A stretch of 57,222 bases of DNA, taken from positions 1,239 to 58,460 of the forward strand of contig MEWP01000009.1 of assembly GCA_001775395.1 (NCBI GenBank), in the 5' to 3' direction. The position numbers and the translations under genes are program-made. The notes beneath the pieces are model-generated. The model was not told the origin of the DNA. It was given only the letters and a program-made list of their open reading frames with translations, and did not search any database. Shown here piece after piece: positions 6,422 through 14,454 of the stretch (its first letter is position 1; each line of letters starts with the position of its first letter). Source of the stretch: a candidate division Zixibacteria bacterium RBG_16_53_22. Lineage in GTDB: Bacteria; Zixibacteria; MSB-5A5; UBA10806.

Positions 6422-7054
6422 ATGAATGTGGGGCAACGCTGGAAAAACATCAGGTACGAGGCCGAGGTCGATCCCAAGTTTGTCGAGGAAATCGCCTCGA
6501 TCCCGGCCGGTCAAAGACTCTTTGACTGCATTCAATGTGGTACTTGTAGCGGCACCTGTCCGGTGAGCCACTACATGGACCAGACGCCGCGCAAGATTAT
6601 CGCCATGATCAGAGCGGGATTTAGACGGGAGGTCCTGGCCAGTGTTACCACCTGGCTTTGCGCCTCCTGCTACTCCTGCTCCGTCGAGTGTCCCCAGGAA
6701 ATCAAGATCACCGACATCATGTATGCTCTCAAACGACTCGCCATCCAGGAAGGGGTATATCCCCGGCGATTCCCGATTTCGGTTCTGGCCAGGGAGTTTT
6801 ACAGGTTTGTCCTTAAGACCGGACGAAACAACGAAGCGCGGCTCACCATGAGACTTTTCTTGAAAACAAATCTCTTCAGGCTTTTCGGGCAGACACTCCT
6901 GGGATTAAAACTGTGGAGGCAGGGAAGAATGCGTCTTAGAGTCGACCGAATCAAAAGCAAGCGTGAGCTGCGAAAAATCATCAAGGTGCTGGATGAGCAG
7001 TTGGCTCGAAAGAAATTCAAGGCAAAGGCCATTTCAGCCGGGGAGGCAGTATGA
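6422..7054 (+). CDS. hdrC: Heterodisulfide reductase subunit C (HdrC-like)
   Basis: About 210 aa from the ATG at 6422, which sits 7 nt after GGAG; the earlier ATG (6416) is too close to it. Two [4Fe-4S] motifs are visible, CIQCGTCSGTCP (about residues 38-49) and CASCYSCSVECP (about 79-90), the hallmark of HdrC. In known Hdr complexes HdrC carries electrons from HdrA to the HdrB active site. It is the first gene of the long redox operon and overlaps hdrB by ATGA. The basic C-terminal tail is longer than the core family. Confident. Confidence 0.9.
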   Translation: MNVGQRWKNIRYEAEVDPKFVEEIASIPAGQRLFDCIQCGTCSGTCPVSHYMDQTPRKIIAMIRAGFRREVLASVTTWLCASCYSCSVECPQEIKITDIMYALKRLAIQEGVYPRRFPISVLAREFYRFVLKTGRNNEARLTMRLFLKTNLFRLFGQTLLGLKLWRQGRMRLRVDRIKSKRELRKIIKVLDEQLARKKFKAKAISAGEAV

Positions 7055-7956
7055 GCTACCTTTACTATCCCGGATGCTCTTTGAAGGGTCTGGGCAGAGC
7101 CTACGAAGAATCGCTCCTTGCGGTTTTCAGCGCGCTCAGCATCGATCTGAAGGAACTTCCCGATTGGAACTGCTGCGGCGCGACGGCCTATATGTCTATC
7201 GACGAGACGAGGGCTTTTGCTCTTTCCACCCGAAATCTGGCCCTGGCGGAGAAATGTCGCGTGGGGGAAGAGATGGTACATCTTATTACCCCCTGCAGCG
7301 GATGCTACCTGGTCTTGACCAAGGCACAGCACTATACGGAGGAGTATGAAGACCTTCATAAAGATATAGAAATCGCCATGAACTCGGTCGACCTGAAATA
7401 TAACGGTAAGGTGCGGGTCAGGCATCCCCTGGATGTGCTGATAAACGATATCGGCATAGAATATATATCTTCTCAGGTCAGCAGGCCGCTCAAAGGCATA
7501 AAGGTGGCTTGTTATTACGGGTGTCAGATTGTCAGGCCGTTTTCATCGTTTGATGATCAACATCAACCCACCTCCATGGAAAGGCTCATGAAAACGCTGG
7601 GAGCCGAGGTCATAGAGTGGCCGCTTAAGACACGCTGTTGCGGTGGGTCGCTGGCGGGGACTGTAGAGGACGTTGGCTTAAGGCTCAGTTACATCTTACT
7701 TAAGGAGGCCCAGAAGCGCCATGTCGATGTCATTGCGACGGTCTGCCCTCTCTGCCAGTTCAACCTTGAATGTTACCAGCCGCGGATCGGACGAAAGTTC
7801 CGTGACAAGATTGATATGCCAGTAATGTATTTCACACAGCTTATGGGTATGGCGTTGGGCCTTGGAAAAAAGGAACTGGGTATGCAGCGTCTGACAGTGC
7901 CTTTCCCGCAAAGAGCGGCCCTCGAGAAGATGGGAGGTCATCATGTCGGCAGGTAA
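7051..7956 (+). CDS. hdrB: Heterodisulfide reductase subunit B (HdrB-like)
   Basis: 301 aa with two CCG domains. The first has YYPGC, NCCGA and CSGCY; the second has YYGC, RCCGG and CPLCQ. These cysteines bind the two noncubane [4Fe-4S] clusters that cleave a disulfide in characterised HdrB proteins. The natural substrate in bacteria is not CoM-S-S-CoB and cannot be read from the sequence. The GGGGAGG Shine-Dalgarno lies within hdrC. It overlaps hdrC by 4 bp and the following hdrA half by 14 bp, indicating tight translational coupling. The family call is firm. Confidence 0.9.
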   Translation: MSYLYYPGCSLKGLGRAYEESLLAVFSALSIDLKELPDWNCCGATAYMSIDETRAFALSTRNLALAEKCRVGEEMVHLITPCSGCYLVLTKAQHYTEEYEDLHKDIEIAMNSVDLKYNGKVRVRHPLDVLINDIGIEYISSQVSRPLKGIKVACYYGCQIVRPFSSFDDQHQPTSMERLMKTLGAEVIEWPLKTRCCGGSLAGTVEDVGLRLSYILLKEAQKRHVDVIATVCPLCQFNLECYQPRIGRKFRDKIDMPVMYFTQLMGMALGLGKKELGMQRLTVPFPQRAALEKMGGHHVGR

Positions 7957-9271
7957 CATGAATCTCAACGGCCGGCCGAGAGTCGGCGTCTACATATGCC
8001 ATTGTGGGATCAATATCGCCGGCAAGATTGAGATTGCCGAGCTGGTGAAATTTGCAGAGAAGCTCCCCGATGTCACCGTGGTGCGCGACTACAAATTCAT
8101 GTGTTCGGATCCGGGACAGAACATAATTCAGGCCGATATCCGCAACGGGCTTGTGAATCGGGTCGTGGTGGCATCGTGCTCCCCTCTGATGCACGAGTCG
8201 ACGTTTCGACGCGTTTCCTCCGATGCGGGAGTGAATCAATTTCTCACGCAGATGGCCAATATCAGAGAGCATGTGAGCTGGGTGACGGCTGATTCGCAGG
8301 ATGCCACCGCCAAGGCCAAGGCGCTTATTGGGGCCGCCGTGCACAGGGTAGTGTTGCACAAACCCCTGGAAAAGAAGACGGTGCCGGTCCATCCTGATGT
8401 CCTGGTAGTCGGCGGCGGCATAGCCGGCATCCACGCCGCGCTGACATTGGCTGAATCGGGGAAAAAGGTTTATCTCGTGGAACGGGAGCCGAGTATCGGC
8501 GGCCACATGGCTCAATTCGACAAGACGTTTCCCACGCTCGATTGCGCGGCATGCATCCTCACACCCAAAATGACGCAGGTTCGCCTTCATCCCAATATTG
8601 AATTGTTGAGCTATTCGGAGGTGGACTCAGTCGATGGGTACATAGGGAATTTCGATGTCAAGGTGCGCCGCAAGGCCCGATTTGTGAACGAAGACAAGTG
8701 CACAGGGTGTGGAGAGTGCACGGTAAATTGTCCAGTGCATAACAGAATAGCTCCTCCAGAGCATCCTGAAGTTGAACCGCACCTCGACCATGAAGTCAAG
8801 AGTTGGCTGACGAATCTCTTAGAACAATATAAGGGGCGGGCCAGAGAAGCATTGTTGCCTCTAATGATTGAGGTCAATCGGCAATATCGCTACTTACCGC
8901 GAGACATAATTCATTATATGGCTTGGCGGCTGGACATTCCGCTGTCGGACGTTGCACTCCAGGTGGCTACCTTCTACAACGTCTTCAGCCTGAAACCTCG
9001 CGGCCTCCATACCATTAGAATCTGTATGGGGACAGCCTGCTTCGTGAAAGGTTCTGGAAGGCTCTTGGAAAGGCTGGAACGCGAACTTGGCATCAAAACC
9101 GGCGAAACAACCAGCAACTTGAATTTCACTCTCGAAGCTGTACGGTGTATCGGGTGTTGTGCCCTTGCACCTGCGATTCGCATCGATGGTGACACATACG
9201 CCCATGTCCGTCAAGACCGCATTCCTCGCCTTCTAAGAAAATATACGGTGGAAGGGGGTGTAAAGGTATGA
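7943..9271 (+). CDS. Fusion: N-terminal half of HdrA joined to a complete NuoE-type [2Fe-2S] subunit
   Basis: 442 aa, GGGAGG 5 nt before the ATG. Residues 1-265 are HdrA: VYICHCGINIAG, FAD-binding VVGGGIAGIHAAL (about 155-167), GGHMAQFDKTFPTLDC, DCAACILTPKM, and the first ferredoxin cluster KCTGCGECTVNCPV. At that point HdrA sequence stops. Residues ~266-442 are a complete thioredoxin-fold NuoE/HydC subunit: VNRQYRYLPRDIIHYMA, VATFYNVFSLKPRG, and [2Fe-2S] ligands CMGTAC and CIGCC. The missing HdrA half is found fused to a NuoG-like domain two genes downstream. The split falls between the two clusters of the ferredoxin domain inserted in HdrA. Overlaps nuoF by 4 bp. The domain reading is direct; assembly of the two halves into one flavoprotein is inferred. 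Confidence 0.88.
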   Translation: MSAGNMNLNGRPRVGVYICHCGINIAGKIEIAELVKFAEKLPDVTVVRDYKFMCSDPGQNIIQADIRNGLVNRVVVASCSPLMHESTFRRVSSDAGVNQFLTQMANIREHVSWVTADSQDATAKAKALIGAAVHRVVLHKPLEKKTVPVHPDVLVVGGGIAGIHAALTLAESGKKVYLVEREPSIGGHMAQFDKTFPTLDCAACILTPKMTQVRLHPNIELLSYSEVDSVDGYIGNFDVKVRRKARFVNEDKCTGCGECTVNCPVHNRIAPPEHPEVEPHLDHEVKSWLTNLLEQYKGRAREALLPLMIEVNRQYRYLPRDIIHYMAWRLDIPLSDVALQVATFYNVFSLKPRGLHTIRICMGTACFVKGSGRLLERLERELGIKTGETTSNLNFTLEAVRCIGCCALAPAIRIDGDTYAHVRQDRIPRLLRKYTVEGGVKV

Positions 9272-11766
9272 AGATAACGACCATGCAAGGCTTGGAAGAC
9301 GCGCGGGCTCAGGGGGAACGTAGTCTTTACCCGGCAAGAACAAAAATCACTGTGGGAATGGCCACCTGTGGAATCGCCTCCGGAGCGGGGGCGGTTTATG
9401 CAGCGCTGATTGAGGAGGTTAAGAACAAGAGGTTGGATGCCACTGTCACGCGGGCAGGCTGCATCGGTTACTGCCAGCAGGAACCGTTGGTGGATGTTCT
9501 GCAGCCGGGTTTGCCAAGGATCACGTTCGGGCAGATGACACCGAAGAAGGCCCGAGAACTGGTCGTCAGACTTTCGGAAAAGAAGGGGCTGCCGTTTGAG
9601 GATGCGATCTATCGTACCGACGAAGACAAGATTCTCATTACCGGGCAAGAAGTTCGCCTGGCTGCGGAACGAGCCGCTAATGGGTACCGGAAGGTGACCT
9701 TAATCCGTGAGCACCCCTACTTCAAGAAGCAAAAGCGGATCATTCTTCGGAATTGCGGCCTCATTGACCCTGAAAGTATCGAGGAGTATATCGCCTGCGG
9801 AGGGTACCGCGCGCTCTGGAAAGCACTCAAGGAGATGACTCCAATTCGAATCAACGAGGAAATCAAGAAGGCAGGCTTGAGGGGTCGGGGCGGCGCGGGC
9901 TTCCTCACGGGGAAGAAATGGGAACTCTGCCGCCTTGAGCCCGGAGAGCCGAAATACGTGATCTGCAACGCCGACGAGGGTGACCCTGGAGCATTCATGG
10001 ATCGGAGTGTTTTGGAAAGCGATCCCTTCAGCGTTCTTGAAGGAATGGTAATCGGAGCCTTCTCAATCGGTTCACACCAAGGATACATATACGTTCGAGC
10101 GGAATACCCCCTGGCGATTGAGAGATTACGAGCTGCTATCGATCAAGCCGAAGAGTACGGCACGTTGGGGAAGAATATCCTTGGCAGCAGCTTCACCTTC
10201 AATGTGCGCGTTGTCGAAGGAGCCGGGGCTTTCGTCTGCGGAGAGGAAACGGGCTTGATCGCCTCCATTGAAGGTAGCCTTGGTGAACCGCGTCAAAGAC
10301 CGCCATATCCCGCCCAAAAGGGACTGTGGGGTTGCCCGACAAACATTAACAATGTCAAAACTTGGGCCTCAGTAGCACCGATAATTTTCCGTGGCGGCTC
10401 CTGGTTCGTAGCGACCGGGACAGAGGGCAACCCGGGCACCACAGTCTTTTCTCTGGTCGGCAAAGTCAGGAACAATGGTCTGGCCGAGGTTCCTCTGGGA
10501 ATAAGACTGCGCGAGATGATCTTTGACATCGGCGGGGGCATTCAAGATGACAGAGCATTCAAAGCGGTCCAGACAGGAGGACCATCTGGTGGCTGTCTAC
10601 CGGCGTCCCTTATTGACCTGCCGGTGGATTATGAGCGGTTGGCGGATGCCGGCTCGATGATGGGGTCGGGGGGCATGATTGTTATGGACGAAGACACCTG
10701 CATGGTGGATATCGCCAGATATTTCCTGGAGTTCACTAGCGATGAATCCTGTGGAAAGTGCACCCCTTGCCGTGAAGGAACCAAACGGATGCTTCAGATT
10801 CTGACCAGAATTACCAGGGGGAAGGGTCGACCTGGGGACGCCGAGTATTTGCAGAATCTGGCGGAAGTAATCAAGGAAACTTCGCTGTGTGGTCTTGGAG
10901 GAACGGCTCCTAATCCGGTGTTGAGCACCTTGCGTTACTTCCACGATGAATACGAAGCTCATATTGTCGATAAGCGATGTCCGGGGCGAGTCTGCAAGGA
11001 ATTAATTAGTTATTCTATAGACCCAGAGAAATGCCCCGGCTGCTTGGCTTGCTTAAAACAGTGTCCGACGGAGGCGATTATTGGCGAGGCCAAAGTCGCT
11101 CATCGCATTATTGGAAACAAATGCATCAAGTGCGGTGCTTGTCTTGATGTTTGCAACTATAACGCCGTCATTGTGGAATGAGGGAGAACGATGGTTAAGC
11201 TTTTTATTGATGACCAACAAGTGGAGGCTGAAGAAGGGCAAACGATTCTGGAGGTGGCTCGTAAATTCCATATTCACATCCCGACCCTCTGTTTCTATAG
11301 AGCTATATCCCCGTACGGAGGCTGTCGAGTCTGTCTGGTGGAGATCGCTGATGACCGAGGTTCCCGTCTTGTTACTTCCTGTTCCTATCCGGTGGCCGAA
11401 GGAATGTACGTCAGGACGATCTCTGAGCGTGTCCTGAATGCCCGCAAGGTGATCGTTGATCTTCTCCTGGCGCGCTGTCCGGAAGTCAAGAAAATTCAAG
11501 AATTGGCCGCCGAACTCGACCTCGGACCTCCAGACCCTGAATTCAGAGAAGACCACGATTGCATTTTGTGTGGACTGTGCACACGGGTCTGTGTGGAGTT
11601 GATGGGTGTGGGTGCCATTGGGTTTCATGGTCGAGGAGCGAAGCGCAAGGTGACCACCCCATATGAAGAAATATCAGACATCTGCATAAGATGCGGGGCT
11701 TGTGCTTTCGTTTGCCCCACGGGGGCCAGGGTGCTGGAACTCGAACACATCACAGGGAGAAAACCG
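8735..11766 (+). other. Inserted NuoE-NuoF-NuoG(N) module splitting hdrA
   Basis: The HdrA frame breaks at CCA GTG (8732-8737) and resumes at CCG GTG (11764-11769). Both sites carry CC[A/G]GTGC and are in the same codon phase of their own ORFs. Removing 3,032 bp joins ...NCPV to PLLSEFDEGL, with the spacing of ordinary HdrA (CPV-x4-EFDEGL), giving 663 codons. Codon choice inside (more GCT/GCA, CCT/CCA) looks less GCC-rich than in flanking hdr genes; this is an impression, not a count. No IS ends, integrase or long repeats are seen at the edges. Confidence 0.75.
9268..11181 (+). CDS. NuoF/HydB-type NAD(H)-binding flavoprotein with C-terminal ferredoxin
   Basis: 637 aa. Domain order: an N-terminal thioredoxin-like domain (TCGIASGA, AGCIGYCQQEP, about 30-90); the FMN/NAD-binding NuoF core (RGRGGAGFLTGKKW, CNADEGDPGAFMDRS, FVCGEETGLIASIEG); an SLBB region; the N3-type cluster CGKCTPCREGT with a fourth Cys in SLCGLGG; and a C-terminal 2x[4Fe-4S] ferredoxin (CPGCLACLKQCP, CIKCGACLDVCN). 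This is the layout of HydB of bifurcating hydrogenases and of HndC. It would oxidise NADH or reduce NAD+ through FMN. It is the only unfused gene of the inserted module, between the two hdrA halves. Confident. Confidence 0.92.
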   Translation: MKITTMQGLEDARAQGERSLYPARTKITVGMATCGIASGAGAVYAALIEEVKNKRLDATVTRAGCIGYCQQEPLVDVLQPGLPRITFGQMTPKKARELVVRLSEKKGLPFEDAIYRTDEDKILITGQEVRLAAERAANGYRKVTLIREHPYFKKQKRIILRNCGLIDPESIEEYIACGGYRALWKALKEMTPIRINEEIKKAGLRGRGGAGFLTGKKWELCRLEPGEPKYVICNADEGDPGAFMDRSVLESDPFSVLEGMVIGAFSIGSHQGYIYVRAEYPLAIERLRAAIDQAEEYGTLGKNILGSSFTFNVRVVEGAGAFVCGEETGLIASIEGSLGEPRQRPPYPAQKGLWGCPTNINNVKTWASVAPIIFRGGSWFVATGTEGNPGTTVFSLVGKVRNNGLAEVPLGIRLREMIFDIGGGIQDDRAFKAVQTGGPSGGCLPASLIDLPVDYERLADAGSMMGSGGMIVMDEDTCMVDIARYFLEFTSDESCGKCTPCREGTKRMLQILTRITRGKGRPGDAEYLQNLAEVIKETSLCGLGGTAPNPVLSTLRYFHDEYEAHIVDKRCPGRVCKELISYSIDPEKCPGCLACLKQCPTEAIIGEAKVAHRIIGNKCIKCGACLDVCNYNAVIVE

Positions 11767-12966
11767 GTGCCTCTTCTATCAGAGTTCGACGAAGGCTTGA
11801 GATCGCGACCGAGCATCTATATTCCCTTTCCGCAAGCGGTTCCGAACAAACCGGTCATAGACAAAGATAACTGCGTCCGCCTGCAGATGGGAAAATGCGG
11901 AGCCTGCCAATTCTTTTGTGAAGCCGAAGCTATCAATTACGACATGAAGGATGAATTTCGCGACCTCAAAGTTGGGGCGATAATCCTCTCGACCGGATTT
12001 AAGGGTTTCGATGCCAGTCGAATCTTCCGTCTTGGATATAAGCGATATCCCAACGTCTATACGAGCCTTCAAATCGAACGGATGGTCAATTCATCGGGGC
12101 CGACCGGCGGAGAAATCAAGCTGCGCGATGGTCGCCAGCCGAAAAGCGTGGGAATCGTCCATTGCGTGGGCAGCCGCGACGATAAAACTAATGCTTACTG
12201 CTCTCGTGTCTGCTGCATGTATTCACTGAAGCTGGCTCATCTCATAAAGGAACGCACCGGCGCAGAAATCTACAATTTCTACATCGATATGCGAACACCG
12301 GGTAAGGGGTATGAAAAATTCTACGAGAAGCTGATGCGTGAAAATGTGCATTTTATTCGCGGCAATGTCGCCGAGGTCACCGATTGGGCGATGACAGCAG
12401 AGGAGGAGGGCAGGCTGGTCATACGCGCCGAGGATACTCTTCTGGGTGTCGTCAGGCGCATACCGGTCGACATGGTCGTGCTTTCCATCGGCATGGAGCC
12501 CCAGAGCGATTCCGAAGGCGTAAGACGGAAATTCAATGTCAGCTGCAGCGACGAAGGCTGGTTTCTTGAAAGGCATCCCAAACTGGCTCCCGTCTCAACA
12601 TTCACCGACGGAATCTTTATCGCCGGAACGTGCCAGGGGCCAAAGGATATTCCCGATACTGTCGCCCAGGCTGGAGCTGCAGCCGCTGAGGTTATGGCCC
12701 TTATCGATAAGGGTCATGTGGATCTCGAACCCAACAGCGCATATATCACGGATGAGCTCTGTTCGGGATGCAAGACATGCATTCCACTTTGTCCCTTCAA
12801 GGCATTAAGCTTCAATGCCGAGAAGGGCATTTCCGCCATTAACGAGGCTCTTTGCAAGGGATGCGGAACCTGCGTGGCATCTTGTCCGTCGGGGGCATTG
12901 CAGCAGAACCTATTCAACGATGAACAGATTTATGAGGAGATCAAGGGAGTGTTAAGCTATGTCTGA
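11191..12966 (+). CDS. Fusion: NuoG N-terminal iron-sulfur domain joined to C-terminal half of HdrA
   Basis: 591 aa; GGGAG lies before the ATG. Residues 1-~80 are a plant-type [2Fe-2S] domain (CFYRAISPYGGCRVC, SCSYPV). CILCGLCTRVC and CIRCGACAFVCP (about 125-180) are two [4Fe-4S] motifs; the His-Cys3 cluster of complex I NuoG appears absent. From about residue 192 the sequence becomes the missing HdrA half: SEFDEGLRSRPSIYIPFPQAV, the cluster region GKCGACQFFCEAEAI, VGAIILSTGF, CVGSRDDK...YCSRVCCMYSLK, and two terminal clusters CSGCKTCIPLCP and CKGCGTCVASCP. It complements the HdrA N-half upstream. Overlaps mvhD by 8 bp. Confidence 0.88.
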   Translation: MVKLFIDDQQVEAEEGQTILEVARKFHIHIPTLCFYRAISPYGGCRVCLVEIADDRGSRLVTSCSYPVAEGMYVRTISERVLNARKVIVDLLLARCPEVKKIQELAAELDLGPPDPEFREDHDCILCGLCTRVCVELMGVGAIGFHGRGAKRKVTTPYEEISDICIRCGACAFVCPTGARVLELEHITGRKPVPLLSEFDEGLRSRPSIYIPFPQAVPNKPVIDKDNCVRLQMGKCGACQFFCEAEAINYDMKDEFRDLKVGAIILSTGFKGFDASRIFRLGYKRYPNVYTSLQIERMVNSSGPTGGEIKLRDGRQPKSVGIVHCVGSRDDKTNAYCSRVCCMYSLKLAHLIKERTGAEIYNFYIDMRTPGKGYEKFYEKLMRENVHFIRGNVAEVTDWAMTAEEEGRLVIRAEDTLLGVVRRIPVDMVVLSIGMEPQSDSEGVRRKFNVSCSDEGWFLERHPKLAPVSTFTDGIFIAGTCQGPKDIPDTVAQAGAAAAEVMALIDKGHVDLEPNSAYITDELCSGCKTCIPLCPFKALSFNAEKGISAINEALCKGCGTCVASCPSGALQQNLFNDEQIYEEIKGVLSYV

Positions 12967-13468
12967 AAACGTGTTACAAGCCAAGCCCTATGAGCCCCGT
13001 GTGGTCGCCTTCTTCTGTAATTGGTGCACATATACTGCCGCCGACCTCGCAGGCACGTCGAGGATTACATATAGTCCCAATGCCAGAATTGTCAGGCTGA
13101 TGTGCTCCGGCCGCCTGGATCCGCAGTTTGTACTTGCCGCATTTCGCATGGGCGCCGATGGTGTTCTAATTGGGGGATGCCACCCGGGGGATTGTCATTA
13201 CCAGGAGGGTAATCACAAGGCTCTGCGTCGCTTCATATTGCTCCGGCGGCTTCTCGAAGATATGGGGATAGAAAAAGAGCGCATCAGGTTGGAGTGGATA
13301 TCGGCCTCCGAAGGCGAGAAGGTGAAAAAGGTCATGGATGAGATGATCGCCGGCCTGCGCAAGTTAGGGCCCTTGCATCTGAATGACGGCACTGTCCTTG
13401 AACTGGAAGATTCCTCAAAGGATGCGATAGAGGAGCTTCAGGCGGAATTTCAGGGAGGGGTCAGATGA
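12959..13468 (+). CDS. mvhD: MvhD-like [2Fe-2S] linker subunit
   Basis: 169 aa. Conserved cysteines are in FFCNWCTYTAAD, LMCSGR and GGCHPGDCHYQEGN, the fingerprint of MvhD/FrhD-type subunits that connect the hydrogenase to HdrA. It lies between the HdrA C-half fusion and the hydrogenase small subunit with 8- and 4-bp overlaps, exactly the position expected for the electron bridge. This supports the HdrA C-half being in a working complex. Length is near the family norm; the C-terminus is slightly extended. Confidence 0.92.
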   Translation: MSENVLQAKPYEPRVVAFFCNWCTYTAADLAGTSRITYSPNARIVRLMCSGRLDPQFVLAAFRMGADGVLIGGCHPGDCHYQEGNHKALRRFILLRRLLEDMGIEKERIRLEWISASEGEKVKKVMDEMIAGLRKLGPLHLNDGTVLELEDSSKDAIEELQAEFQGGVR

Positions 13469-14454
13469 GCAAGCCCAAAGTCGGATTCTATTGGTGTGCA
13501 TCATGCGGGGGGTGCGAGGAAGCGATAGTCGATCTGGCGGAGGAAATCCTGGCGGTCGTGGATGCGGTCGATATTTCATTCTGGCCGGTGGCTCTCGATT
13601 TCAAACGAGAAGACGTGGAGAGAATGAAAGATGGCGAGATGGCGGTGGGTTTTGTCAATGGCGCCATCCGAACCTCGGAGCAGCGCGAAATGGCACAGCT
13701 GATGCGGAAAAAATCGGGAGTGCTGATCGCATTCGGCAGCTGCTCACATTTGGGGGGAATTCCGGGCCTTGCCAATCTTCATGACAGGAAGTCGATATTC
13801 GACAGGGTTTACTTCAACTCGCCAAGCGTGGCCAATGAGGAAAAAACGACGCCGCAGGCGGAGGTGCGCAAGGGCGATCACAATCTGAAGCTTCCCATTT
13901 TCTGGGATACGGTCAAATCGCTGAGCCAGGTGATCGAGGTCGACTATTATCTTCCGGGATGTGCGCCGCCGGTGGGCCTTATCAAGAATGCCCTAAAGGC
14001 CATTCTGGAGGGTAAACTGCCGGAAAAGGGCTCGGTTCTGGCCCCGGATATTGCGCTCTGTAATACATGCCCGCGAAAGGACACAAAGCCGGAGAACCTG
14101 CTCTTGAAGGAATTCAAACGGCCTCATTGGGCCACGATAGACTCTGCAACATGCCTTCTGGCGCAGGGAATTCTCTGTCTGGGGGCCTCGACCCGTTCCG
14201 GATGCGAGGCGGCCTGCATCAGCGCCAACATGCCATGCACCGGCTGCCTGGGCCCGACCGGGAAAATCAGGGATTATGGCGCCAAGGCCCTCTCGGCCAT
14301 AGCCTCGACGGTGGATTCGACGGATGCCGAAGAAATCAGATCGAAGCTGGACCAGATTGCTGATCCGGTTGGAACTTTCTATCGCTATAGCCTGCCGTCG
14401 TCATTTTTGCATCGACGGAAATCCAATCTATCCAGGGGAGGTAAGCCTGAATGA
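13465..14454 (+). CDS. mvhG: [NiFe] hydrogenase small subunit, group 3c (MvhG-like)
   Basis: 329 aa. The proximal cluster ligands are visible in WCASCGGCEEA, GSCSHLGG and PGCAPP. Later cysteines (CNTCPR, TCLLAQGILCLG, GCEAAC, PCTGCLGPTG) serve the medial and distal clusters. There is no Tat signal, consistent with a cytoplasmic enzyme. It transfers electrons from the NiFe site to MvhD. Overlaps both neighbours by 4 bp (ATGA). Assignment to group 3c rests on sequence style and the Hdr/MvhD context. Confidence 0.92.
   Translation: MSKPKVGFYWCASCGGCEEAIVDLAEEILAVVDAVDISFWPVALDFKREDVERMKDGEMAVGFVNGAIRTSEQREMAQLMRKKSGVLIAFGSCSHLGGIPGLANLHDRKSIFDRVYFNSPSVANEEKTTPQAEVRKGDHNLKLPIFWDTVKSLSQVIEVDYYLPGCAPPVGLIKNALKAILEGKLPEKGSVLAPDIALCNTCPRKDTKPENLLLKEFKRPHWATIDSATCLLAQGILCLGASTRSGCEAACISANMPCTGCLGPTGKIRDYGAKALSAIASTVDSTDAEEIRSKLDQIADPVGTFYRYSLPSSFLHRRKSNLSRGGKPE

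Noticed and set aside
8732-11770. Assembly chimera as explanation of the split HdrA
   Set aside because: Both junctions are in frame, match by only 7 imperfect bases, and rebuild HdrA exactly; a k-mer-based misjoin would need long identical repeats. It remains to be confirmed with reads.
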